64,000 bases of DNA from Pseudomonadota bacterium. GTDB lineage: Bacteria > Pseudomonadota > Gammaproteobacteria > Xanthomonadales > Xanthomonadaceae. Positions within the stretch are counted from its first letter, which is position 1. Every line of letters starts with the position of its first letter. The notes below the pieces were generated by a model. It saw only the letters and a list, made by a program, of their open reading frames with translations. It was not told the origin of the DNA and searched no databases. The stretch spans positions 1-64,000 of the forward strand of contig JAEWFT010000016.1 of assembly GCA_023388715.1 (NCBI GenBank). The letters run 5' to 3'. The translations under genes were made by a program, and so were the position numbers. Positions 36,392 through 47,648 of the stretch are shown in pieces.

Positions 36392-37150
36392 TCAGCGCTT
36401 GTTGGTCACTTCGCCGACGCGCGAGCCGGTGGCGAAGAAGTCGTGCAGGTCGTGCGCGAAGGTGTCGAACTGGCTGTTGGTGACGCGGTTCATGCGCACG
36501 AAGAAGTTGTACGCCAGCACCGCCGGGATCGCCACGAACAGACCGATCGCGGTCATGATCAGGGCTTCACCCACCGGACCCGCCACCGCGGAGATCGAGG
36601 CGTCGCCCGAGGCACCGATCTTGATCAGCGCGCGGTAGATGCCCCACACGGTGCCGAGCAGGCCGACGAACGGCGCGGTCGCACCGACGGTGGCCAGCAG
36701 GGTCAGGCCGGTTTCCAGGCGCATGCTCTCGCGGGTGACGGCCTGGCGCAGGGCGCGGTCGACGAACTCCGAGCGGTTCAGCGACTCGGTCAGGCGCGAG
36801 CCGTCCTGGCGCTGGTGGTGGGCAGCCGCCTGCGCGGCGTCCAGGGCGATCTTGGAGAACGGCTCGGAACGCGGCTGCTCTTCCATGTAACGGATCGCGT
36901 CCTGGGCATTCGGGGTCTCCCAGAAGGTCGTGGTGACCCGCTCGCCGCGGCCACGCTGGCGCATGTTCTTGAGGGTGTTGATGATGATCCAGTACCAGGA
37001 CATCACCGACATCACCACGAGGGTAATGAGGACGATCCAGCCAACGGCGTCCAGCTGCTGGAGGAGGTGGTCAAAGCCCATCTGCTGCAGGGCGGCGGCG
37101 TTGTTGCCTCCGGCGGCGGCAGGTGCGGCGGCAGTCGTTTCTTGCAACAT
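36392..37150 (-). CDS. exbB: TonB-system proton channel ExbB
   Basis: MotA/TolQ/ExbB family inner-membrane channel subunit, 252 residues, that with ExbD converts proton flow to movement of TonB. Three membrane helices are present; the first is at about residues 35-55 (VGWIVLITLVVMSVMSWYW). The conserved ExbB motif TVWGIYRALIKIG and the pore helices (GLTLLATVGATAPFVGLLGTV, VGEALIMTAIGLFVAIPAVLAYN) are intact. It is the second gene of the operon headed by tonB. Confidence 0.96.
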   Translation of the reverse strand: MLQETTAAAPAAAGGNNAAALQQMGFDHLLQQLDAVGWIVLITLVVMSVMSWYWIIINTLKNMRQRGRGERVTTTFWETPNAQDAIRYMEEQPRSEPFSKIALDAAQAAAHHQRQDGSRLTESLNRSEFVDRALRQAVTRESMRLETGLTLLATVGATAPFVGLLGTVWGIYRALIKIGASGDASISAVAGPVGEALIMTAIGLFVAIPAVLAYNFFVRMNRVTNSQFDTFAHDLHDFFATGSRVGEVTNKR

Positions 37151-37218
37151 ACGCTTACCTTTGGGTGTCGTGGATGAGGGTATTCGGAACTACTGGGTGG
37201 AACGGGTGATGCGGGCGA

Positions 37219-37887
<669 letters not shown>

Positions 37888-37970
37888 GCGCACGGCTCTG
37901 GTGTGGGAAACCCCGGCCGCGTCGGGCCGGGGCGACAGGCGACCCATTTCCGGGCGCCGGAACCACGTAG

Positions 37971-37999
37971 TCTATACCAACTGGCGAGGTCTCTTCCAA
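37971..37999 (-). promoter_or_regulatory. tonB operon promoter (sigma-70 like)
   Basis: On the minus strand, -35 TTGGAA (37999-37994) and -10 TATAGA (37976-37971) are separated by exactly 17 bases. The -10 lies 84 bases before the tonB start. No clear Fur box is seen around it. Confidence 0.7.
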
Positions 38000-38050
38000 C
38001 CCCCCTGCCGTGGCAACCGCCGAAGCGGCTGCCCGGAAGGAGGACGGGTG

Positions 38051-39256
38051 TCACAGGGCGAGGATCCGCTTGATGTCCTTGTCGTCCTTGAGGCCGCCCT
38101 TGGCCTGCGCCTTGCGCGCGGCGTCCTTGGCCTCGGCGATGCGGTCTTCCTGCCACAGCAGGCGTGCAAGGTTGAGGTAGGTCTCGCCGGTGGCGGCAAG
38201 CGGCGCCGCCTTGCCGTAGGCATCGATTGCCTTGGCGACCTGGTCGCTGAAGTAGTAGGACTGCGCGAGCATGGTGTAGGTCTCGGCATCGGGCTTGAGC
38301 AGGCCCTTCTGCAGGCCTTCCTCTATCACCGCGATCGCCTGCCGCTCCTTGCCCTCGCTGTTGAGGTACACCGAGTACAGCTGGCGATAGTCCTTCTCCT
38401 CCGTCAGCTGGCCGCTGTTACGGAGCTTCTCCATCACCGTCGCCGCCTGGTCGTACTTCTCGCCCTGCAGGTAGGCGGCCGCCAGGTTCATCTGCGCGCG
38501 CTTGTCGGCCGGGTTGCGGGTCGCCAGGCGCTCGGCCATGGCGATCGCCTCGGCCGGCTTGTTCGCCTCAAAGTAGCTGGCCATCAACATCTGCATCCAC
38601 GGCTCCTTGGGTTCCGCGGAGGCGGCGACCAGCGGCGCCAGGGTGGCGATGGCGTCGTTGTAGCGCTCGAGGTAGTACAGCGCGGTGGCCTTCAGCGCGA
38701 TGTCGTCCGGCTTGGTGCTGGCGCTCTCGGCAAGGAAGCGATCCAGCGAGGCCAGGCCCTTGGCATAGTCGCCGTCCTGCAGCTGCATCTGCGCGATCAT
38801 GCGCATCACGCCGAAGTGGGCGTTGTTGTCGAGGCCGTTGCTGGCCAGCGCCTGCTCGAACAGTGCGACCGCGGCGGCGCTGTCGTCCTGCTCGTACTTG
38901 ATCTGGCCGGCGATCTGCGCGGCCAGCGAACGCTCGTACGGATTGGCCTTGGCGTCGGCAAGGATCGCCTCGGCCGCCGGCAGGGCGACATCGAACTTAG
39001 CGTCATTGAAGCCGTCGATCATCTTCGACAGCTGCTTGGACATCCGCGGCGACGCCTTGTGGCCCGGCTCCACGCGGGTGGCACCCGGGAACTCGGCTTC
39101 GCGCTTGACCTCGGCGGACTTGCCGCCGGCACGCTTGGCCTCGCTACGCTTGCCGGCGAGCTGGGCCTGGGCGTCAAACGGGAAGCTGGCCGTGGCGACC
39201 AGGCCGCCCATGAGCAGCGCGGCAAGCAGGCGGTGTTGGACGAGTGGAGCCTTCAT
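38051..39256 (-). CDS. Exported tetratricopeptide-repeat protein
   Basis: A 401-residue protein with a signal peptide (HRLLAALLMGGLVATASFPFDAQA), a charged linker, and TPR motifs through residues 90-395 (for example ANPYERSLAAQIAGQIKYEQDDSAAA, YFEANKPAEAIAMAERLATRNP and AYLQGEKYDQAATVMEKL). It is a likely periplasmic protein-protein scaffold. Its gene directly precedes tonB on the same strand, but tonB has its own promoter. Homologues upstream of tonB in this order are annotated only as TPR proteins. AGAGG precedes the ATG at 39256; upstream in-frame residues are not signal-like. Confidence 0.8.
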   Translation of the reverse strand: MKAPLVQHRLLAALLMGGLVATASFPFDAQAQLAGKRSEAKRAGGKSAEVKREAEFPGATRVEPGHKASPRMSKQLSKMIDGFNDAKFDVALPAAEAILADAKANPYERSLAAQIAGQIKYEQDDSAAAVALFEQALASNGLDNNAHFGVMRMIAQMQLQDGDYAKGLASLDRFLAESASTKPDDIALKATALYYLERYNDAIATLAPLVAASAEPKEPWMQMLMASYFEANKPAEAIAMAERLATRNPADKRAQMNLAAAYLQGEKYDQAATVMEKLRNSGQLTEEKDYRQLYSVYLNSEGKERQAIAVIEEGLQKGLLKPDAETYTMLAQSYYFSDQVAKAIDAYGKAAPLAATGETYLNLARLLWQEDRIAEAKDAARKAQAKGGLKDDKDIKRILAL

Positions 39257-39390
39257 TGCAATGTCCTCTGGAGTCTGGGCGGCCCGAGCCCACGCGGGCA
39301 CGTGGCGCCGCCAGATTCGGGGGGTGCCAAGCTATCACAGGCGATGGCGATTTCCGGCCGGGCGCGCGGCACCCGCTGCCGTGCGTTCAC

Positions 39391-40185
39391 CTAGCCGCAG
39401 CGGGGGGTGTTGCCTGCCCTGCGCGCCGCTTCCATCGTCGGCACCAGGTCGGCCGCTCGCTTCTGCAGCTCGCCGATGCGCGCCTGCGGATCCGGGTGGG
39501 TGGAGATCCACTGCGGCGGACGGCTGCCACCCGCGGCGATCATGTTCTGCCACAGGCTGACCGCGCCGCGCGGATCGAAGCCGGCGAGCGCCATCAGCTG
39601 CTGGCCGACCACGTCGGCCTCGCTTTCCTGGGCGCGCGAGCCTGGCAGGAGGAAGCCGGTCTGCGCCAGCAGGCTGCCACCCTGGCTGACCAGCTGGCCG
39701 TAGTTGCCTGCGGCGGCGCCGGCCACGCCGACCAGCGCCTGGGCGCCCATCTGCCGGGTAATGCGTTCGTCGTGGTGGCGCGACATGACATGGCCGATCT
39801 CGTGCGCGATCACGCCCGCGAGCTGGTCCTGGTTGCGGGCGACGTTGAAGATGCCGGTGTACACGCCGACCTTGCCGCCCGGCAGCGCGAAGGCGTTCGG
39901 GTCGTTGTCGGCGAACACCGCGGTTTCCCAGCCGCTGCGGGCATTGGCCGGCAGCTGGGCGATGATCGCGCGGGTCACGCAGGCAACATATTCGCGCTGG
40001 CCGGCGTTGCTGGTCTGCGGCTTCTGCGCCTTCATCTGCGCGAACGCCTGCGCTCCGAGCTGGTTGAGCTCCGCCTGCGACACCGCGCCCACGTACTGGG
40101 TGCGGCCGGTCGGCGATGTGGTGGTGGCACAGGCGGCAAGGCTGGCGGCAATCGCCGCGCCCAGCAGGACGGTCTTGGCCTTCAT
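39391..40185 (-). CDS. M48 family metalloprotease lipoprotein (LoiP/YggG-like)
   Basis: Outer-membrane lipoprotein zinc protease of the M48 family, 264 residues. The lipobox LAAC with C19 ends the signal peptide. The active site is H128-E129-x2-H132 in VIAHEIGHVMSRH; the third ligand is E187 in AQESEADVVG. A glycine-rich hydrophobic segment at 145-180 (VGVAGAAAGNYGQLVSQGGSLL) is typical for this family. Such proteases act in envelope quality control. A promoter-like TTGACG/TCCTAA pair precedes it. Confidence 0.92.
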   Translation of the reverse strand: MKAKTVLLGAAIAASLAACATTTSPTGRTQYVGAVSQAELNQLGAQAFAQMKAQKPQTSNAGQREYVACVTRAIIAQLPANARSGWETAVFADNDPNAFALPGGKVGVYTGIFNVARNQDQLAGVIAHEIGHVMSRHHDERITRQMGAQALVGVAGAAAGNYGQLVSQGGSLLAQTGFLLPGSRAQESEADVVGQQLMALAGFDPRGAVSLWQNMIAAGGSRPPQWISTHPDPQARIGELQKRAADLVPTMEAARRAGNTPRCG

Positions 40186-40218
40186 GGAGGCGGCTCCGGT
40201 AGGGGACAGACGTCCTGT

Positions 40219-40248
40219 TTAGGACAGCCGGCTTGAAGGCGGCGTCAA
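40219..40248 (-). promoter_or_regulatory. Possible promoter of the M48 protease gene
   Basis: On the minus strand, TTGACG (40248-40243) and TCCTAA (40224-40219) are separated by 18 bases, 34 bases before the start codon. The -10 is weak, so the call is tentative. Confidence 0.35.
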
Positions 40249-40357
40249 GCGAGCGCGGCCGGCGTTTCCTGTTCAGGCATCAGCCGGCTAGCTGGCACGA
40301 GGCCCACTGCCCGGTGCAGCGGCGTCCCGGAGGCTGGCCGCCTCGCGAAAGCGGGCG

Positions 40358-42910
<2,553 letters not shown>

Positions 42911-43996
42911 CTACTGGTTCCGTCGGGCAACGGTCCCGTGTTCCACGTGGAACATCCGTGCGGGAATGCCGAGTTCCGCGATCGCCGCAGGGATCTCGGT
43001 GCCCGTCACGAACACCTGCGCGCCGGTGCCCGCCAGCCACTCCAGCAGGAGCGTGTGATGGCGGTGATCCAGCTCCGAGGCGAGGTCATCAAGCTGCAAC
43101 ACCGGCCAGCGGCCATCCACCTCAGCCAGATGCGTCGCCTGCGCCAGCAGCAGCGCCAGGGCGGTCAGCTTCGCCTGGCCGCGCGACAACCTGTCCGAGT
43201 GCAAGCCGTCCATCTCCAGCCGCAACCCGGCCCGGTGCGGCCCGACCGAGGTGTAGCCCTGCGCCAGGTCCCGCTCGCGCGCCAGCAACAGCGCATCGGC
43301 AAGCGGCAGCTCCTGGCGCCGCCAGCCCGGCTGCAGGGCGAGCGTCGCGTGTCCGGCGTCCGGGAGCAATCGCGCCAGCGTTGCCGCGAACACGGGCGCC
43401 AGGCGCGCGACATGAGCTTCCCGGAAACCGTGCAGGGCCTCGCCCGCGTTGGCCAGCTCGTGTTCCCACGCATCCAGCTGCCCCAAGGAATGGCCGGCAC
43501 GCAACAGGGTGTTGCGCTGCTTGAGGGCTCGGGCGTAGCGCCTCCATTCCTGGAGGAATCCCGGTTCCACGTGGAACAATCCCCAATCGAGGTAGCGCCG
43601 ACGCGCTTCCGAGGCGCCGTCGACCAGGGCATGACTGCCCGGCTCGAAGGTCACGACCGCCAAGGCCTGACACAACTCGCCCAAATGGCCCACGGACTGG
43701 CCATCCAGCCGCGCCTGCCAGCTACCCCCAGCGTGGCGCAGGCCGGCCCGTCGAACGCGCCCTCCAGCTGCCTGCCATTCCGCAAACACCTCCAGCGCGG
43801 GCTCGCCCTCGCGGATGAGGCCATCGCGCACCCGCCCGCGGAAGCTGCGCCCATGCGCCAGCAGGTGCAAGGCTTCCAGCACGCTGGTCTTGCCACTGCC
43901 GTTCTGGCCGTGGAGCAGGTTGAAGCCCGCTGCGGGCTCAAGTTCCACCTCCGCGAACCGACGCACGCTGGCCAGCCGCAGGCGCTGGATCACCAT
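42911..43996 (-). CDS. recF: DNA replication and repair protein RecF
   Basis: SMC-like ATPase that helps load RecA on gapped DNA. It has 361 residues with Walker A GQNGSGKTSV at about 30-39, the signature segment LSRGQAKLTALALLLA and Walker B VLQLDDLASELD. Two 16-bp parS-like sequences lie inside the gene. One, at 42939-42954, codes for FHVE in RMFHVEHGT near the C-terminus; the other, at 43563-43578, codes for FHVE in GLFHVEPGF. It follows dnaN across a 73-base gap containing another parS and a hairpin. Confidence 0.96.
   Translation of the reverse strand: MVIQRLRLASVRRFAEVELEPAAGFNLLHGQNGSGKTSVLEALHLLAHGRSFRGRVRDGLIREGEPALEVFAEWQAAGGRVRRAGLRHAGGSWQARLDGQSVGHLGELCQALAVVTFEPGSHALVDGASEARRRYLDWGLFHVEPGFLQEWRRYARALKQRNTLLRAGHSLGQLDAWEHELANAGEALHGFREAHVARLAPVFAATLARLLPDAGHATLALQPGWRRQELPLADALLLARERDLAQGYTSVGPHRAGLRLEMDGLHSDRLSRGQAKLTALALLLAQATHLAEVDGRWPVLQLDDLASELDHRHHTLLLEWLAGTGAQVFVTGTEIPAAIAELGIPARMFHVEHGTVARRNQ
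42939..42954. other. parS centromere-like site 1 (inside recF)
   Basis: TGTTCCACGTGGAACA, a perfect 16-bp palindrome matching the universal bacterial parS consensus bound by ParB. It lies in the recF C-terminal codons. Confidence 0.85.
43563..43578. other. parS-like site 2 (inside recF)
   Basis: GGTTCCACGTGGAACA, identical to site 1 except the first base. It lies 624 bp from site 1 in the middle of recF, in the same codon register. Confidence 0.7.
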
Positions 43997-44018
43997 TCGG
44001 CGGCTCCGCCAAACGCGA

Positions 44019-44042
44019 AACGCCCGGCGGTAACCGGGCGTT
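44019..44042 (-). terminator. Hairpin after dnaN, possible partial terminator
   Basis: A 9-bp stem AACGCCCGG/CCGGGCGTT with a 6-base loop between dnaN and recF. On the minus strand it ends in TTTCGCGTTT, a weak U-tract, so it may reduce rather than stop transcription into recF. Confidence 0.45.
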
Positions 44043-44053
44043 GATCGGGCGCG

Positions 44054-44069
44054 TGTTCCACGTGAAACA
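44054..44069. other. parS site 3 (dnaN-recF gap)
   Basis: TGTTCCACGTGAAACA, an excellent match to the bacterial parS consensus, directly abutting the dnaN stop codon. It is the only one of the three outside coding sequence. Confidence 0.85.
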
Positions 44070-45170
44070 TCACAGTCGCAGCGGCATCACCACGTGGCGG
44101 GCGTGCTGACTGGTGGCGCCGCGCACCAACGCGGAGGAGTTCGCGTCGCGCAGCTGCAGGACGACGAATTCGTCCCGCAACGCCGACAGCGCGTCCAGCA
44201 GGTAGTTGACGTTGAACCCGATCGCGAGCGCATCCACCGCGGTGGTGGCCTCGACTTCCTCCTGGGCTTCCTCCTGCTCCGGGTTGTGCGCGCTGATCTT
44301 CAGCAGATCCGGCGCGACTTCCACGCGGACGCCCCGGTACTTCTCGTTCGAGAGGATCGACGCACGCTGCAGCGCGGCGCGCAGGACCTCGCGGTCCACG
44401 CGCACTTCCTTGTCGGCGCCGATCGGGATCACCGCCTCGTAATCCGGGAACTTGCCGTCGATCAGCTTGCTGGTGAAGGTGACATCGTCGCGCTTGACCC
44501 GGATGTGGCCCTTGCCCAGTTCCAGTTCCAGCGTGCGCTCGCCACCTTCAAGCAGCCGTTGCAACTCCTGCACGCCCTTGCGCGGGACGATGATCTGGCG
44601 CTTGTTGCCACCGGCGCCGTCGAGGGATGCCTCGCACAGGGCCAGGCGATGGCCATCGGTGGCCACGCAGCGCAACGTCGCGTCGCGCAGGTCAAACAGC
44701 AGGCCGTTCAGGTAATACCGCACGTCCTGCTGGGCCATGGCGAACGCAGTGCGCTCGATCAGTTCCTTCAGCGCCGCTTCCGGCACCGAGACCCGCTCGG
44801 TCGCCTCGACCTCGTCGATCGAGGGGAAGTCGTTGGCCGGCAGGCTGGCCAGGCTGAAGCGGCTGCGCCCGGCCTGCACCGTGACCTTGTCGCCAGCCTG
44901 GCTGACCACGACCTTGCTGCCATCGGGCAGGGCACGCACGATCTCGAACAGCTTGCGCGCCGGGATCGTGATCTCGCCATCGGAAGCGTCATCCACCGCC
45001 GTGCGCGCCACCATCTCGACTTCCAGGTCGGTGCCGGTCAACGACAGCTGGCCGTCGCGCACCCTGACCAGCAGGTTGGCCAGCACCGGCAGGGTCTGCC
45101 GGCGCTCCACCACGTTGACGACTTGCGCCAATGGCTTGAGCAGTACCTCGCGTTGCACGGAAAACCGCAT
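44070..45170 (-). CDS. dnaN: DNA polymerase III beta sliding clamp
   Basis: Ring-shaped processivity clamp, 366 residues, with the three-fold repeated clamp domain (start MRFSVQREVLLKPLAQVVNVVERRQTLPVL, end HVVMPLRL). The ATG at 45170 has AAGGGG 6 bases upstream. It is transcribed from the dnaA-dnaN gap, which also holds the likely origin. The stop codon touches parS site 3. Two genes upstream and downstream, dnaA and recF, are on the same strand. Confidence 0.98.
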   Translation of the reverse strand: MRFSVQREVLLKPLAQVVNVVERRQTLPVLANLLVRVRDGQLSLTGTDLEVEMVARTAVDDASDGEITIPARKLFEIVRALPDGSKVVVSQAGDKVTVQAGRSRFSLASLPANDFPSIDEVEATERVSVPEAALKELIERTAFAMAQQDVRYYLNGLLFDLRDATLRCVATDGHRLALCEASLDGAGGNKRQIIVPRKGVQELQRLLEGGERTLELELGKGHIRVKRDDVTFTSKLIDGKFPDYEAVIPIGADKEVRVDREVLRAALQRASILSNEKYRGVRVEVAPDLLKISAHNPEQEEAQEEVEATTAVDALAIGFNVNYLLDALSALRDEFVVLQLRDANSSALVRGATSQHARHVVMPLRL

Positions 45171-45224
45171 GTCGACCCCTTGCTGGATGTCCCGCCGGTC
45201 GCTTGGCTGCGCTTCCCGGCTCTT

Positions 45225-45420
45225 GTTGTAGGGATAAAAACTAGAAAGCTGGTGGTGCTGGTGCAGGAAAAAACGCTGGATAACTACTGCAAGTTACTGA
45301 ATCAATTGGCAAATGTCAGGGACCAAGTAACGGTATAAGGATGCCTGGCGCCTGCGGACAAGCTGTGGATGGTTTCGCCATGGAGCCGTCGTCCCCGACT
45401 TGTCCACAGGTTGTCCCATC
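45225..45420. other. Candidate chromosomal replication origin (oriC), dnaA-dnaN gap
   Basis: The 267-base gap contains an unusually AT-rich stretch (about 45225-45345) next to a cluster of DnaA-box-like 9-mers. TTGTCCACA at 45400-45408 has one mismatch to TTATCCACA. TGTGGATGG (45364-45372), TGCGGACAA (45353-45361) and GCTGGATAA (45275-45283) have two mismatches. This is the usual oriC organisation for Xanthomonas-type chromosomes. No perfect DnaA box is present here; the only perfect one is at 46810. Confidence 0.6.
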
Positions 45421-45437
45421 CGCCGCTCGACCGCGGC

Positions 45438-46760
45438 TCACTCGCTCAACTTCCGGATCAGCTTTTCCCAGTCCTCGTGCAACTTGCCGTCGCTCTCCAT
45501 CAGGTGGCGGATCTGGCGGCAGGCGTGCAGCACGGTGGTGTGGTCGCGGCCATCGAAAGCTGCGCCGATTTCCGGCAGGCTGTGGTCGGTGAGTTCCTTG
45601 GCCAGGGCCATCGCCACCTGCCGTGGCCGCGCCAGTGAACGGGTCCGCTTCTTCCCCAGCATCTCCTTCAATTGCAGGCCGTAGTAGTCTGCCACGGCCT
45701 TCTGGATGTTGGCGATGCTGATCGCCTGCTGTTGCGCCCGCCAGAGGTCGCGCAGGGTTTCCTGCGCGAACTCCATGGTCACCGGACGCCCAAGCAGCCC
45801 GGCCTGTGCGGTGAGCTTGTTGATCGCCCCCTCCAGCTCGCGCACGTTGCTGCGCATCTTCTTGGCAATCAGCTGCGCCACCTCGTCGGGAATCGCCGCC
45901 CCGCGCTCGCGCGCCTTGGACAGCACGATCTGCGCGCGAGTCTCGAAATCCGGGGGATCGATCGCGACCGACAGCCCCCAGCCCAGCCGCGACTTCAGCC
46001 GCGGTTCCAGGCCGTCCACCTCGCGCGGGTAGCGGTCGCAGGTCATGATGATCTGCTGCTTGCCGTCGAACAGCGCGTTGAAGGTGTGGAAGAACTCCTC
46101 CTGGGTGCGGTCCTTGCCCGCGAAGAACTGGATGTCGTCGATCAGCAGCGCGTCGATCTGCTGGAACTGGCGTTTGAACTGGTCGGCGGTCTTTTCCTGC
46201 AGCGCGCGGAAGAAGGCGTTGTAGAAATCGTTGGAGCGCAGGTAGAGCACGCGCGCGAGCGGGTTGATCCGGCGCATCTCGTTGCCGGCGGCAAACATCA
46301 GGTGGGTCTTGCCCAGCCCGGTGCCGCCGTACAGCAGCAGCGGGTTGTGCGCGCGGTCGCCCGGCTTCTGCGCGGCATGCCAGGCGGCCGCCTTGGCCAG
46401 CTGGTTGCTGCGGCCCTCGACGAAATTGTCGAAACAGTAGTGGGGATCGACGTTGCCCTGGAAGGGCTCGGGCACGCCGCCCGCCGCGCGGGGCGGAGTG
46501 ACCAGCGGGGGGATGGGGGCGGCGCGGCGCAGCGCACCGATGTCCAGGGCGACGCCATCGCTGGCGCCCAGATGCGCAGCAAGCTCGCGGATGCGCGGCA
46601 GGTAGCGCGCCCGCACCTCGTCGCGGACGAAGGCGTTCGGGGCGTACAGCACCAGCCGCTGGTCCTGGCGGTCGGCCTGCAGCGGCTTGAGCCAGGTGCG
46701 CACGTCCTCGGGCGGGAACTCGGCTTCGAGGTAACGCAGGCAGGCGGGCCAGACATCCAT
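45438..46760 (-). CDS. dnaA: Chromosomal replication initiator DnaA
   Basis: Initiator AAA+ protein, 440 residues. The N-terminal DnaB-interaction domain opens [30 protein letters not shown] short linker is followed by the AAA+ domain with Walker [12 protein letters not shown] and Walker [10 protein letters not shown], and by the DNA-binding domain IV with the DnaA signature [18 protein letters not shown]. The ATG at 46760 gives the family-typical start; the reading frame is open far upstream through the rpmH region, which is shadow. A DnaA box at 46810-46818 suggests autoregulation. It is divergent from rpmH. Confidence 0.98.
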   Translation of the reverse strand: MDVWPACLRYLEAEFPPEDVRTWLKPLQADRQDQRLVLYAPNAFVRDEVRARYLPRIRELAAHLGASDGVALDIGALRRAAPIPPLVTPPRAAGGVPEPFQGNVDPHYCFDNFVEGRSNQLAKAAAWHAAQKPGDRAHNPLLLYGGTGLGKTHLMFAAGNEMRRINPLARVLYLRSNDFYNAFFRALQEKTADQFKRQFQQIDALLIDDIQFFAGKDRTQEEFFHTFNALFDGKQQIIMTCDRYPREVDGLEPRLKSRLGWGLSVAIDPPDFETRAQIVLSKARERGAAIPDEVAQLIAKKMRSNVRELEGAINKLTAQAGLLGRPVTMEFAQETLRDLWRAQQQAISIANIQKAVADYYGLQLKEMLGKKRTRSLARPRQVAMALAKELTDHSLPEIGAAFDGRDHTTVLHACRQIRHLMESDGKLHEDWEKLIRKLSE

Positions 46761-46809
46761 ATGCGGCAACAGTCCCCGGGACAACGACGAAGGCGCCGCG
46801 GCGGGCGCC

Positions 46810-46818
46810 TGTGGATAA
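46810..46818 (+). promoter_or_regulatory. Perfect DnaA box in the dnaA-rpmH gap
   Basis: TGTGGATAA, identical to the consensus, 50 bases before the dnaA start and followed by AAAC. Such boxes mediate dnaA autoregulation or help origin function. Confidence 0.7.
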
Positions 46819-46893
46819 AAACGGAAGAGGGCCAGCGTATCACCGGCCGCGCGGGGGAACCACACCGCCGGGGCGTGCGCGGACCTGGCCGCC

Positions 46894-46922
46894 TTGCGCG
46901 CGCCGGGGGCGCCTGCTAGGAT
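46894..46922 (+). promoter_or_regulatory. rpmH promoter
   Basis: TTGCGC (46894-46899) and TAGGAT (46917-46922) with a 17-base spacer, 40 bases before the rpmH start. A strong promoter would be expected here. Confidence 0.5.
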
Positions 46923-46961
46923 TCGCAGTCTTTCTCCGCAGAAACAGCAAGCAGGCCCGCC

Positions 46962-47102
46962 ATGGCGACCAAGCGCACCTACCAGCCCAGCAACCTCAAG
47001 CGCAAGCGCGACCACGGCTTCCGTGCCCGCATGGCGACCGCCGACGGCCGCAAGATCCTGGCCCGCCGTCGCGCCAAGGGTCGCCGTCGCCTGACCGTCT
47101 GA
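46962..47102 (+). CDS. rpmH: 50S ribosomal protein L34
   Basis: Small basic ribosomal protein of 46 residues beginning [20 protein letters not shown] and ending RRRLTV, full family length. It is the first gene of the rightward rpmH-rnpA-yidC-mnmE group that starts next to dnaA. The gap of about 200 bases to dnaA includes the DnaA box and its promoter. Confidence 0.97.
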   Translation: MATKRTYQPSNLKRKRDHGFRARMATADGRKILARRRAKGRRRLTV

Positions 47103-47148
47103 CCCACGGGTCCGGCCACCCGCCGGTGGCCTGAAGACGTTGTCCGCG

Positions 47149-47619
47149 ATGCCCGAAACGCCGGTGTCCGCCAAGGATACCGGCGTCGTCGTGTCTGCCG
47201 CCGGCACCGGTTTCCCGCGCACCGCGCGGGTGCGGGCCAAGGCGGAGTTCGCCCGCGTGTTCGAATCCGGGGTGCGCCGCGCGGAGCCCGCGTTCGCGCT
47301 GCACTGGCTGGCCGGCGTGGAAGGTGCACGCCTGGGCCTTGCAGTGTCGCGCAAGGTCGATCGCCGCGCGGTCGGCCGCAACCGCATCAAGCGCGCGCTG
47401 CGCGAGAGCTTCCGCCTGCGCCGCGCGCAGCTGGAGCCCGGAGCCTACGTGGTGGTGGCGCGCGCAGGCGCCGCAGGCCTCGACCACGCCGCGATCGATG
47501 CCGCGCTGGCGCGCCTGCTGGCGCGGATCGGCGCGTTGCCCGCATCTGCCGCGGCCGGCACAATGCGCGCGCCTCCCCCGCCATCCCCGACCGCCACGCC
47601 GGACCCTGCCTCCGGCTGA
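47149..47619 (+). CDS. rnpA: Ribonuclease P protein component
   Basis: Protein subunit of RNase P, which matures tRNA 5' ends. It has 156 residues from the ATG at 47149; a TTG at 47140 is an alternative. The conserved RNR motif is [17 protein letters not shown], with the N-terminal F/L-rich part [20 protein letters not shown]. It is longer than the E. coli protein (119), with extra residues at both ends, including a Pro/Ala-rich C-terminal tail. It follows rpmH by 46 bases. No yidD gene lies between it and yidC, unlike in many bacteria. Confidence 0.94.
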   Translation: MPETPVSAKDTGVVVSAAGTGFPRTARVRAKAEFARVFESGVRRAEPAFALHWLAGVEGARLGLAVSRKVDRRAVGRNRIKRALRESFRLRRAQLEPGAYVVVARAGAAGLDHAAIDAALARLLARIGALPASAAAGTMRAPPPPSPTATPDPASG

Positions 47620-47648
47620 GTCCGCTCGTTTCCAAGAAGTCCCTGCCC

